A DNA stretch of 64,000 nt, from NCBI GenBank assembly GCA_963756545.1, contig CAVWNY010000008.1, positions 434,001 through 498,000 of the forward strand. The letters are read 5' to 3'. Below, one piece after another: positions 7,858 to 15,705 of this stretch. The stretch comes from DATFDN01 sp963756545 (GTDB lineage: Bacteria > Pseudomonadota > Alphaproteobacteria > Acetobacterales > Acetobacteraceae). Within the stretch, counting starts at the first letter, position 1, and each line of letters begins with the position of its first letter. A model generated the notes under the pieces. It saw only the letters and a program-made list of their open reading frames with translations, did no database searches and was not told the DNA's origin. A program made the position numbers and the translations under genes.

Positions 7858-10500
7858 ATGGCGGCGATCGATCTCCGGCAGCTTGTCGGCAAGCTGAACG
7901 ATCCGACCCGCCGGGCGCTGGAAGCGGCGGCCGGCCTCACGCTGTCGCGCACGCACTACAATGTCGAGATCGAGCACTTGCTGATCACACTGTCGGATCG
8001 AGCCGACGGCGACATCGCGGCCATCCTGCGCCATTACGAGGTGGATCAGGGGCGCCTCGCGGCCGACCTCACTCGCGCGCTGGAGCGGATGAAGACGGGC
8101 AACGGGCGCGCGCCCGCGCTGTCTCCCGAAATCGTCGATCTCGCCAAGCAGGCGTGGCTGTTCGCATCATTGGAGCAGGGCGCGCCGCGCATCCGCTCCG
8201 GGCACCTTCTCTGGGCGCTGCTCGCCGACGACACGCTGGCACGGCGCGCGCGCGACGCATCCGGCCAGCTTCTCAAGATCCCGCCCGACGCGTTGAAACG
8301 CGATTTCGCTACGATCGCTGCCAACAGCGCGGAGGCATCCGGGGCCGCCGCGGATGCTTCCGTGCAAGACGGGCTCTCGGGTGCCGATGCGGCGGCGGGC
8401 GCGGCGCGCGCGGGCGGGGCGCTGGAGCAGTTCACCAATGATCTCACCGCGCAGGCGCGGGCGGGCAAGATCGACCCGATCCTCGGCCGAGACACCGAGA
8501 TTCGCCAGGTAATCGACATCCTGACGCGCCGGCGCCAGAACAATCCGATCCTCACCGGCGAGGCCGGCGTCGGCAAGACGGCGGTGGTGGAGGGTTTCGC
8601 GCTGCGCATCGCCTCGGGCGACGTGCCGCCCGCATTGCAGGGCGTGACCTTGCGCTCGCTCGATCTCGGGCTGTTGCAGGCGGGCGCCGGGGTGAAGGGC
8701 GAGTTCGAGAACCGCCTGCGGGGCGTGATCGACGAGGTGAAGGCGAGCCCCCGGCCGATCATCCTGTTCATCGACGAGGCGCACACGCTGATCGGCGCGG
8801 GTGGCGCCGCCGGGCAGAACGACGCGGCCAACCTGCTCAAGCCGGCGCTGGCGCGCGGCGAGCTGCGCACCATCGCGGCGACCACCTGGGCCGAATACAA
8901 GCGCTACGTCGAGAAGGACGCCGCGCTTACCCGCCGCTTTCAGGTGGTGAAGATCGAGGAGCCCGCGGAGCCGATAGCGATCGCCATGATCCGCGGCCTG
9001 GTCGAAACCTTGGAGCAGCATCACCACGTCCGCATTCTGGACGAGGCGGTGAGTGAGGCGGTGCGGTTGTCGGCGCGCTACATCCCCTCGCGCCAACTGC
9101 CGGACAAGGCGGTCAGCCTGATCGACACCGCCTGCGCGCGCGTCGCGATGAGCCAGTCGGCGATCCCCGCGCCGGTCGAAGACCGCACGCGCCGGCTCGG
9201 CCTGATCGACACGGAGGTGGCGATCCTCGACCGCGAGATCGCCGCCGGCGAGCCGCACGATGAGCGCCGCGCCGCGCTGCTCGCCGAACGCCAGCTGGTC
9301 GCCGCGGCCCTCGTGGAGTTGGAGGCGCGCTGGGAGCAGGAGAAGGCGCTCGCCGCCGAGCTTGCCGAGACGCGCGCGAAGATCGAGGCGCCTGCCGACG
9401 CCGCCGACAAGGCCCCGTTGCGCGCGAAATTCGCCGAGGTCAACGCGAAGCTGCGCCAATTGCAGGGCGAGCAGCCGCTGATCCATCCGGTCGTGGACGC
9501 CCAGGCGGTGGCCGAGGTGGTGGAGGGCTGGACCGGCATCCCGGCCGGGCGAATGCAGGCCGACGAGATCCGCACGCTGCTCACCTTGCAGGAGGCGATG
9601 GGCCGCCGGATCGTCGGCCAATCCCATGCGCTGGAGGCGGTCGCGCAGGCGATCCACACCAGCCGCGCGCGGCTGACCGACCCGCGCAAGCCGATCGGCG
9701 TGTTCCTGATGGTGGGCACCTCGGGCACCGGCAAGACCGAGACGGCGCTGACGCTCGCCGACCTGCTCTACGGCGGCGAGCAGAACCTCACCGTCATCAA
9801 CATGACCGAGTTCAAGGAGGAGCATAAGGTCAGTTTGCTGATGGGCAGCCCGCCCGGCTACGTGGGCTACGGCGAGGGCGGCGTGCTGACCGAGGCGGTG
9901 CGGCGGCGGCCCTATTCGGTCATCCTGCTCGACGAGATGGAGAAGGCGCATCCGGGCGTGCAGGAAGTGTTCTTCCAGGTGTTCGACAAGGGCATGATGA
10001 AGGACGGCGAGGGGCGCGACATCGACTTCAAAAATACGCTGATCATCATGACCTCGAACGTCGGCACCGAGCTGATAACCCAGCTTTTCGCCGATCCCGA
10101 AACTGCGCCCGACGCCGCGGGTCTGGCCGAGGCGCTGCGACCCGAGCTGATGAAGTATTTCAAGCCGGCCTTCCTCGGCCGGGTGACGCTCGTGCCGTAT
10201 TTTCCCCTCTCGCCCGCGATCATCCGCCAGATCGTGGAATTGCAGCTCGATCGCGTGCGCCGGCGCGTACAGGACGCCTACGGCGCGCGCTTCGCGTGGG
10301 AATCCGAGCTGGTGGACACGATCGCGGCGCGCTGCACGGAGGCATCCTCGGGCGCGCGCAACGTCGAGAACATCCTGTCGCGGACCTTGCTGCCCGACCT
10401 CTCGGGGGAGGTCCTGTCGCGCCTCGCCGACGGCGCGCCGATCAAGACGGTGACGGTGGGCGTGGACACGACTGGTGGCTTTCAATACCATCTTGCTTAG
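7858..10500 (+). CDS. clpV: T6SS sheath-recycling AAA+ ATPase ClpV (TssH)
   Basis: ClpV disassembles contracted sheath in an ATP-dependent manner so that subunits can be reused. The product is 880 residues with a double-Clp N domain (about 1-145), a first AAA+ module with Walker A GEAGVGKTAVVEG near residue 235 and Walker B IILFIDEAHTLIGAG, a coiled M region around residues 440-530, and a second AAA+ module with GTSGTGKTETAL near residue 620. I use the ATG at 7858 (MAAIDLRQLVGKL), preceded by GGAAGGGGACGGG, rather than an upstream in-frame codon, because ClpV proteins start this way. It is divergent from tssA and leads into hcp after 18 bp. Confidence 0.96.
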   Translation: MAAIDLRQLVGKLNDPTRRALEAAAGLTLSRTHYNVEIEHLLITLSDRADGDIAAILRHYEVDQGRLAADLTRALERMKTGNGRAPALSPEIVDLAKQAWLFASLEQGAPRIRSGHLLWALLADDTLARRARDASGQLLKIPPDALKRDFATIAANSAEASGAAADASVQDGLSGADAAAGAARAGGALEQFTNDLTAQARAGKIDPILGRDTEIRQVIDILTRRRQNNPILTGEAGVGKTAVVEGFALRIASGDVPPALQGVTLRSLDLGLLQAGAGVKGEFENRLRGVIDEVKASPRPIILFIDEAHTLIGAGGAAGQNDAANLLKPALARGELRTIAATTWAEYKRYVEKDAALTRRFQVVKIEEPAEPIAIAMIRGLVETLEQHHHVRILDEAVSEAVRLSARYIPSRQLPDKAVSLIDTACARVAMSQSAIPAPVEDRTRRLGLIDTEVAILDREIAAGEPHDERRAALLAERQLVAAALVELEARWEQEKALAAELAETRAKIEAPADAADKAPLRAKFAEVNAKLRQLQGEQPLIHPVVDAQAVAEVVEGWTGIPAGRMQADEIRTLLTLQEAMGRRIVGQSHALEAVAQAIHTSRARLTDPRKPIGVFLMVGTSGTGKTETALTLADLLYGGEQNLTVINMTEFKEEHKVSLLMGSPPGYVGYGEGGVLTEAVRRRPYSVILLDEMEKAHPGVQEVFFQVFDKGMMKDGEGRDIDFKNTLIIMTSNVGTELITQLFADPETAPDAAGLAEALRPELMKYFKPAFLGRVTLVPYFPLSPAIIRQIVELQLDRVRRRVQDAYGARFAWESELVDTIAARCTEASSGARNVENILSRTLLPDLSGEVLSRLADGAPIKTVTVGVDTTGGFQYHLA

Positions 10501-10518
10501 ACCGACGGGGAGGACGCA

Positions 10519-10995
10519 GTGGCGATCTATCTGAAATACGGAAGCATCAACGGCGCCGTGACGACCACCGACTACAAGCAGTGGATCGAGGTGGATACTA
10601 TCAATTGGGGCGTCGGACGCGCCATCGGCTCGGCGGCGCGCAGCGACACCAACCGCGAAGGCAGCGAGCCCAGCCTCAGCGAGGTCACCGTCACCAAGAA
10701 AATGGATGTGGCATCGGTCCCGCTGATCCAGGAGGCTTGGGGCGGCGAGCTCAACAACAAGGTGACGATCAAGCTCACCAGCACCACCAAGAACTCGGTG
10801 GTCGACTTCCTGAACTACGACCTGGAGAATGTCGGCCTGAGCGGCTATAGCCACAGCAGCGGCGGCGACATGCCGACCGAGAGCCTGTCGCTGAACTTCA
10901 CGAAGATCACGATCACCTTCAAGGGCCTTGATCCGGCGACGCAGGCGAAGCCGACGAGCGCCAATTACGATCTCACCACGATGAAGGGTGGGTGA
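10519..10995 (+). CDS. hcp: T6SS tube protein/effector carrier Hcp
   Basis: Hcp forms the hexameric-ring inner tube that is fired by the sheath and can carry effectors in its lumen. The 158-residue product has the usual Hcp beginning (AIYLKYGSINGAVTT), a KQWIEVDTINWGVGR strand and a C-terminal SLNFTKITITFKG. The start codon is GTG at 10519, preceded by GGGGAGGACGCA, which fits the N-terminus of relatives. It sits 18 bp after clpV, so the two are probably co-transcribed. Confidence 0.95.
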   Translation: MAIYLKYGSINGAVTTTDYKQWIEVDTINWGVGRAIGSAARSDTNREGSEPSLSEVTVTKKMDVASVPLIQEAWGGELNNKVTIKLTSTTKNSVVDFLNYDLENVGLSGYSHSSGGDMPTESLSLNFTKITITFKGLDPATQAKPTSANYDLTTMKGG

Positions 10996-11028
10996 GGGGC
11001 CTCGGGAGGCCACGAAAAGGAGCGAGCC

Positions 11029-12042
11029 ATGCGCTTTGCCCTCCTGATCCGCGGCCAGTATTCGCAGGGCGAGGACATGGTCGCCCGCAACCGCGACGAC
11101 CTGGACATGGTCCGTCGCGCCGAGGCGCTGGGGTTCGACGCCGTGGGCAAGGCATCGCACTACAGCTCCCATCCCTACCAGATGCTCCAGCAGATCCCGT
11201 TCCTCGCGCAGTGCGCGGCGATCGCGCCCCGGCTGCGCCTGATCTGCGGGGTTGTCCTGCTGCCGATGCACAAGCCGCTCGACATGGCCGAGCAGCTCGC
11301 CACGCTCGACGTGATGAGCGACGGCAAGCTCGTCTTCGGCGCCGGGGTCGGCTACCGGGAGGTGGAGTTCAAGGCGTTCGGCACCACGCGCAAGGAGTCC
11401 GGCCGCCGGTTCGAGGAGAACCTCGACGCGATCAAGCGCCTGTGGACCGAGGATTTCGTGACGATGTCCGGCTCGCATTTCGAGCTGGACGGCGCGAACT
11501 GCACGGTGAAGCCCGTGCAGAAGCCGATGCCGCCCATCTGGATCGGCGCCAACGCCGATATCGGCATCCGCCGCGCCGCGCGCATGGCGGATGCGTGGTT
11601 TATCAACCCGCACAACACGCTGGCGACGCTCGACCGCCAGATGGATCTGTACCGGCGCGAGCTTGACCGATGCGGCAAGCCGTTCCCGGCCGAGCTGCCG
11701 ATCATGCGCGAGACCTTCGTCGCCCGCTCGCGCGAGGAAGCCATCCGCCTCGCCCGCCCGGCGCTGGAGGAGAAATACCGGGCCTATCGCGCCTGGGGGC
11801 AGGACAAGGTGATGCCCGAGAGCGACAATTTCGGAGTGGCGTTCGAGGAGCTGCTGGATGATCGGTTCCTGCTCGGCACGCCCGATGAGGTGGCCGAGCA
11901 GATCGGGGCGCTGCAACGCCGGTTCGGCGTGAACTATTTCTGCGTCAGCGTGCATCTGGCGGGCACGCCGAAGGAGGTGGCGCTGGAGCAGATGCAGATT
12001 TTGGCGGAGGACGTGTTTCCGAAAGTGATGGGGGCGGGATAG
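11029..12042 (+). CDS. LLM-class (luciferase-like) flavin-dependent oxidoreductase
   Basis: This 337-residue protein belongs to the bacterial luciferase-like monooxygenase family, TIM-barrel enzymes that use FMN (or F420) to oxidise small substrates. Family features include MRFALLIRG at the start, LRLICGVVLLPMHKP, a DVMSDGKLVFGAGVGYRE block, PPIWIGANAD and a C-terminal LLGTPDEVAEQIGAL. The substrate cannot be told from the sequence. An AAGGAGCGAGCC ribosome site precedes the ATG. It lies 33 bp after hcp in the same direction, so it may be read through from the clpV-hcp transcript, although a small GC hairpin lies between them. A functional link to T6SS is not established. Confidence 0.85.
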   Translation: MRFALLIRGQYSQGEDMVARNRDDLDMVRRAEALGFDAVGKASHYSSHPYQMLQQIPFLAQCAAIAPRLRLICGVVLLPMHKPLDMAEQLATLDVMSDGKLVFGAGVGYREVEFKAFGTTRKESGRRFEENLDAIKRLWTEDFVTMSGSHFELDGANCTVKPVQKPMPPIWIGANADIGIRRAARMADAWFINPHNTLATLDRQMDLYRRELDRCGKPFPAELPIMRETFVARSREEAIRLARPALEEKYRAYRAWGQDKVMPESDNFGVAFEELLDDRFLLGTPDEVAEQIGALQRRFGVNYFCVSVHLAGTPKEVALEQMQILAEDVFPKVMGAG

Positions 12043-12364
12043 CTTGCCTGATACCAGCGGTCCTTTGCCCTGACCTGTGCCGTCATCCTCGCGCTTATGC
12101 CGCAATTTGCTTATGCCGTCATTCCCGCGAAAGCGGGAATCCAGGCGGACGGCACGGAACTTGATGCGTGTGGGCCTGCATTCCCGCTCGCGGGAATGAC
12201 GGAGAACAGGTAGGATCCGTGGTATGAGCAAAATACCGCTTCATCGGGGTGAACCCGCCAGCACATCTACTGGGATCTAACCCGGCTAGAACACCGCATC
12301 TTCTACCTGCTCGATCGTATAGGGGCAGGAGCGTCCAGGATCGAACCAAGAGGGGAAGCGTGTC
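12043..12364. other. 322-bp intergenic gap with a palindromic repeat
   Basis: No convincing gene is seen here. The gap holds the ATTCCCGC-type palindromic element described separately and a short run before the next gene that ends with GAGGGGAAGCGTGTC, which serves as the ribosome site of the small gene at 12365. The segment marks the change from T6SS genes to the TPR cassette. Confidence 0.7.
12116..12202. repeat. REP/MITE-like palindromic repeat (CCGTCATTCCCG ends)
   Basis: An 87-bp element bounded by 12-bp inverted repeats CCGTCATTCCCG and CGGGAATGACGG. Each end also forms its own small hairpin (ATTCCCGC paired with GCGGGAAT). Sequences of this type are common dispersed repeats in many proteobacterial genomes. 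Only one full copy is seen in this window. Confidence 0.75.
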
Positions 12365-12829
12365 ATGGAGCCGATCAGTGCCATCGCGATCAGTCTTGCG
12401 CTCGGGGCGGGCGCGACCGCCGGGAAGGAGGTGGTCAGTGCCGTCGTCAAGAACGCCTACGTCAAGCTGACGGAGCTGGTCAGGAATCGCTATCCCAAAG
12501 TCTCAGTTGACCAGCTCGAGCAGGCGCCAGAATCGAAGAGCCGTCGGGCGGTGATCGAGGAGGATCTGACCGCATCCGGTGCGGGTCAGGACCCAGAGTT
12601 GCTGGCCGCCGCACACGAGCTTACCAGGCTGATCCAGCAGCACGCGCCGGGTGCGGCGACCGCGATCGGCATCGACCTCAAGGATGTCGCGGCGGCTAAC
12701 CTGCGCCTCGCCGACGTCGCCGCTTCGGGCACGGGCGTGAAGGTGGAGCGCGGCACGTTCACGGGCGACATCGACATAAGGGGCGTGCGGGCGGGCATGC
12801 AGCCGAGCGGCCCGGCGAAGGGCGGCTAA
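12365..12829 (+). CDS. Small helical protein of a TPR-associated cassette, function unknown
   Basis: The 154-residue product opens with a hydrophobic Ala/Gly-rich helix (about residues 3-25), continues as charged helices to about residue 95 (KSRRAVIEEDL, AAHELTRLIQQ), and closes with a short beta-like segment (VKVERGTFTGDIDIRGVRAG) before a Gly/Pro tail. Proteins of this outline are often found next to TPR, CHAT or NACHT genes in presumed conflict systems; this is recollection of neighbourhoods, not a proven assignment. The ATG at 12365 follows GAGGGGAAGCGTGTC. Its stop is only 6 bp before the TPR gene, so the pair forms an operon and their products probably interact. Confidence 0.7.
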   Translation: MEPISAIAISLALGAGATAGKEVVSAVVKNAYVKLTELVRNRYPKVSVDQLEQAPESKSRRAVIEEDLTASGAGQDPELLAAAHELTRLIQQHAPGAATAIGIDLKDVAAANLRLADVAASGTGVKVERGTFTGDIDIRGVRAGMQPSGPAKGG

Positions 12830-12835
12830 GCCACC

Positions 12836-15670
12836 ATGTCTCAGCCTGCCGTCGATCTCAATCACGTCCAGGCTACGACGATAAGCATCAGCGATGTCAG
12901 GGTCGGCCTCTCCGCGGCGGAGGTTCAGGAACTGACGAAAGCCGCGGCAGCAGGCGCTGTCGGCCCCCTCGCGGACAAGATTGTCGATCTGAGCCAGAGG
13001 CTCGGCGTCACTCAGGGCGCAGCCCTAGCGATGCTGCGCACGCTCGGCCACGATGACATCCCCATCGAGCATCTGCCGGACCTGCTCGCCACGGCGACAA
13101 CGCAGATACTCGCCATGCGGCAGGCGTTGATCCGACCCAGCAATGATAGGAGCGAAACAGCCGATCTCAGACGGCAGGCTGCCTCCGCCCTGGACGCGGG
13201 TGCGTTCCCAGAAGCGACACGCCTTCTGAACGTCATCCGGGTCCGCGAGCGGGAGACTTCCGAACGGCGGCGGCGGGCGGCCGAGGAGAGCCGCGCGGAC
13301 TGGCTCGCCGGGCTACAATCGGAGGCGGAAACCTGTGCATTGCTTGCCCGTGCGGCACTGGCACAACGCGACGTATCTGGTGCTCGCACCCATTTCGAAG
13401 AGGGTTTGCGGGTGCTGGCACCTGCCGATCCGGAACCGCGCTGGTCATACACGTTTAATGCAGCGGCAGCACTGGATCAGTTCGGCGATCATGCCGGCCG
13501 CAATGACGCACTTGCAGCCGCGATCCACTTCTACCGGCGGGCATTGGCCGACGTGGCACGCGAGCGCGTGCCGCTCGCCTGGGCGACGACGCAGCACAAC
13601 CTCGGCCTCGCGCTTTCGACGCTTGGCGAGCGGGAAGCGGGGACGGCGCGGCTGGAGGAGGCGGTGACCGCCTATCGGGAGGCCCTCGAGGAACGGACGC
13701 GCGAGCGCGGGCCGCTCGCCTGGGCGACGACGCAGAACAATCTCGGCAACGCGCTTTGGAGGCTTGGCGAGCGAGAAGCGGGGACGGCGCGGCTGGAGGA
13801 GGCGGTGACCGCCCATCGGGAGGCCCTCGAGGAACGGACGCGCGAGCGCGTGCCGCGCGACTGGGCGATGACGCAGCACAACCTCGGCCTCGCGCTTTGG
13901 AGACTTGGCGAGCGAGAAGCGGGGACGGCGCGGCTGGAGGAGGCGGTGACCGCCTATCGGGAGGCCCTCGAGGAACGGACGCGCGAGCGCGTGTCGCTCG
14001 ACTGGGCGATGACGCAGAACAACCTCGGTAACGCGCTTGCGACGCTTGGCGAGCGGGAAGCGGGGACGGCGCGGCTGGAGGAGGCGGTGACCGCCTATCG
14101 GGAGGCTCTCGAGGAACGGACGCGCGAGCGCGTGCCGCTCGCCTGGGCGATGACGCAGCACAACCTCGGCGCTGCGCTTTCGACGCTTGGCGGGCGGGAA
14201 GCGGGGACGGCGCGGCTGGAGGAGGCGGTGACCGCCTATCGGGATGCCCTCGAGGAACGGACGCGCGAGCGCGTGCCGCTCGACTGGGCGATGACGCAGC
14301 ACAACCTCGGCCTCGCGCTTTGGAGGCTTGGCGAGCGAGAAGCGGGGACGGCGCGGCTGGAGGAGGCGGTGACCGCCCATCGGGAGGCCCTCGGGGAATA
14401 CACGCGCGAGCGCGTGCCGCTCGCCTGGGCGACGACGCAGCACAACCTCGGCCTCGCGCTTGCGACGCTTGGCGAGCGGGAAGCGGGGACGGCGCGGCTG
14501 GAGGAGGCGGTGACCGCCTATCGGGAGGCCCTCGAGGAACGGACGCGCGAGCGCGTGCCACTCGACTGGGCGATGATGCAGCACAACCTCGGCCTCGCGC
14601 TTTGGAGACTTGGCGAGCGAGAAGCGGGGACGGCGCGGCTGGAGGAGGCGGTGACCGCCTATCGGGAGGCCCTCGAGGAACGGACGCGCGAGCGCGTGCC
14701 ACTCGACTGGGCGACGACGCAGCACAACCTCGGCCTCGCGCTTGCGACGCTTGGCGAGCGGCAAGCGGGGACGGCGCGGCTGGAGGAGGCGGTGACCGCC
14801 TATCGGGAGGCCCTCGAGGAACGGACGCGCGAGCGCGTGCCGCTCGACTGGGCGATGACGCAGCACAACCTCGGCCTCGCCTGGGCGGCGACGCAGCACA
14901 ACCTTGGCCTCGCGCTTGCGACGCTTGGCGAGCGGGAAGCGGGGACGGCGCGGCTGGAGGAGGCGGTGACCGCCTATCAGGAGGCCCTCGAGGAACGGAC
15001 GCGCGAGCGCGTGCCACTCGCCTGGGCGGCGACGCAGCACAACCTCGGCCTCGCGCTTTCGATGCTTGGCGAGCGGGAAGCCGGGACGGCGCGGCTGGAG
15101 GAGGCGGTGACCGCCTATCGGGAGGCCCTCGAGGAACGGACGCGCGAGCGCGTGCCGCTCGACTGGGCGATGACGCAGCACAACCTCGGCCTCGCGCTTT
15201 GGAGGCTTGGCGAGCGAGAAGCGGGGACGGCGCGGCTGGAGGAGGCGGTGACCGCCTATCGGGAGGCCCTCGAGGAACGGACGCGCGAGCGCGTGCCACT
15301 CGACTGGGCGACGACGCAGGCCAACCTCGGCAACGCGCTTTCGACGCTTGGCGAGCGGGAAGCGGGGACGGCGCGGCTGGAGGAGGCGGTGACCGCCTAT
15401 CGGGAGGCCCTCGAGGAACGGACGCGCGAGCGCGTGCCGCTCGCCTGGGCGACGACGCAGCACAACCTCGGCCTCGCGCTTTCGACGCTTGGCGAGCGGG
15501 AAGCGGGGACGGCGCGGCTGGAGGAGGCGGTGACCGCCTATCGGGATGCGCTTGCGATCTCCGCCTCCGCGAGCGCGGATCACTATGGGCAGCTCTGTCG
15601 CGCCAACCTAGACCGAGCGCTTACCCTGCTTGCTCAGAGGAGAAGTGATATCAGCGGCGCATCGGGCTGA
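12836..15670 (+). CDS. Large TPR protein with 14 nearly identical 47-residue repeats
   Basis: A 944-residue protein, probably a protein-interaction scaffold. Residues about 1-40 carry a short beta-like stretch (TTISISDVRVG) followed by GLSAAEVQELTKAAA; residues about 40-100 are helical (LGVTQGAALAMLRTLG); residues about 105-230 are degenerate TPR. From about residue 250 a 47-residue unit is repeated 14 times, each with LEEAVTAYREALEERTRER and a WAxTQHNLGLAL segment, typical of tetratricopeptide helices. Repeat identity at DNA level is very high, which points to recent tandem expansion. No enzymatic domain is attached. It is coupled to the small gene upstream and converges on an MFS gene downstream. 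Confidence 0.85.
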   Translation: MSQPAVDLNHVQATTISISDVRVGLSAAEVQELTKAAAAGAVGPLADKIVDLSQRLGVTQGAALAMLRTLGHDDIPIEHLPDLLATATTQILAMRQALIRPSNDRSETADLRRQAASALDAGAFPEATRLLNVIRVRERETSERRRRAAEESRADWLAGLQSEAETCALLARAALAQRDVSGARTHFEEGLRVLAPADPEPRWSYTFNAAAALDQFGDHAGRNDALAAAIHFYRRALADVARERVPLAWATTQHNLGLALSTLGEREAGTARLEEAVTAYREALEERTRERGPLAWATTQNNLGNALWRLGEREAGTARLEEAVTAHREALEERTRERVPRDWAMTQHNLGLALWRLGEREAGTARLEEAVTAYREALEERTRERVSLDWAMTQNNLGNALATLGEREAGTARLEEAVTAYREALEERTRERVPLAWAMTQHNLGAALSTLGGREAGTARLEEAVTAYRDALEERTRERVPLDWAMTQHNLGLALWRLGEREAGTARLEEAVTAHREALGEYTRERVPLAWATTQHNLGLALATLGEREAGTARLEEAVTAYREALEERTRERVPLDWAMMQHNLGLALWRLGEREAGTARLEEAVTAYREALEERTRERVPLDWATTQHNLGLALATLGERQAGTARLEEAVTAYREALEERTRERVPLDWAMTQHNLGLAWAATQHNLGLALATLGEREAGTARLEEAVTAYQEALEERTRERVPLAWAATQHNLGLALSMLGEREAGTARLEEAVTAYREALEERTRERVPLDWAMTQHNLGLALWRLGEREAGTARLEEAVTAYREALEERTRERVPLDWATTQANLGNALSTLGEREAGTARLEEAVTAYREALEERTRERVPLAWATTQHNLGLALSTLGEREAGTARLEEAVTAYRDALAISASASADHYGQLCRANLDRALTLLAQRRSDISGASG
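13621..15552 (+). repeat. Tandem array of 141-bp TPR-encoding units
   Basis: Units begin with GCTTGGCGAGCG at 13621, 13762, 13903, 14044, 14185, 14326, 14467, 14608, 14749, 14923, 15064, 15205, 15346 and 15487. Spacing is exactly 141 bp except for one step of 174 bp, where an extra 33 bp repeats the coding for LAWAATQHNLG. Because 141 is a multiple of three, all units stay in frame. Such an array should vary in copy number between strains. Confidence 0.95.
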
Positions 15671-15705
15671 CCTATTTTCCCGTCATTCGCGTGCCCATCC
15701 GACCC

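Noticed and set aside
8167..12231. A 1354-codon open frame on the minus strand opposite clpV, hcp and the monooxygenase
   Set aside because: The plus-strand genes are unmistakable families. The antisense frame is a by-product of high GC and strong third-position bias, and its translation is low-complexity His/Arg/Gly-rich sequence.
13621..15552. CRISPR array
   Set aside because: The 141-bp units are contiguous coding repeats without unique spacers.
13445..15583. Long repetitive frames on both strands across the TPR array (712 and 614 codons on the minus strand, 442 codons in another plus frame)
   Set aside because: The repeat unit of 141 bp is a multiple of three, so a stop-free unit stays open in any frame for the whole array. 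The TPR frame alone has recognisable domains and a proper start.
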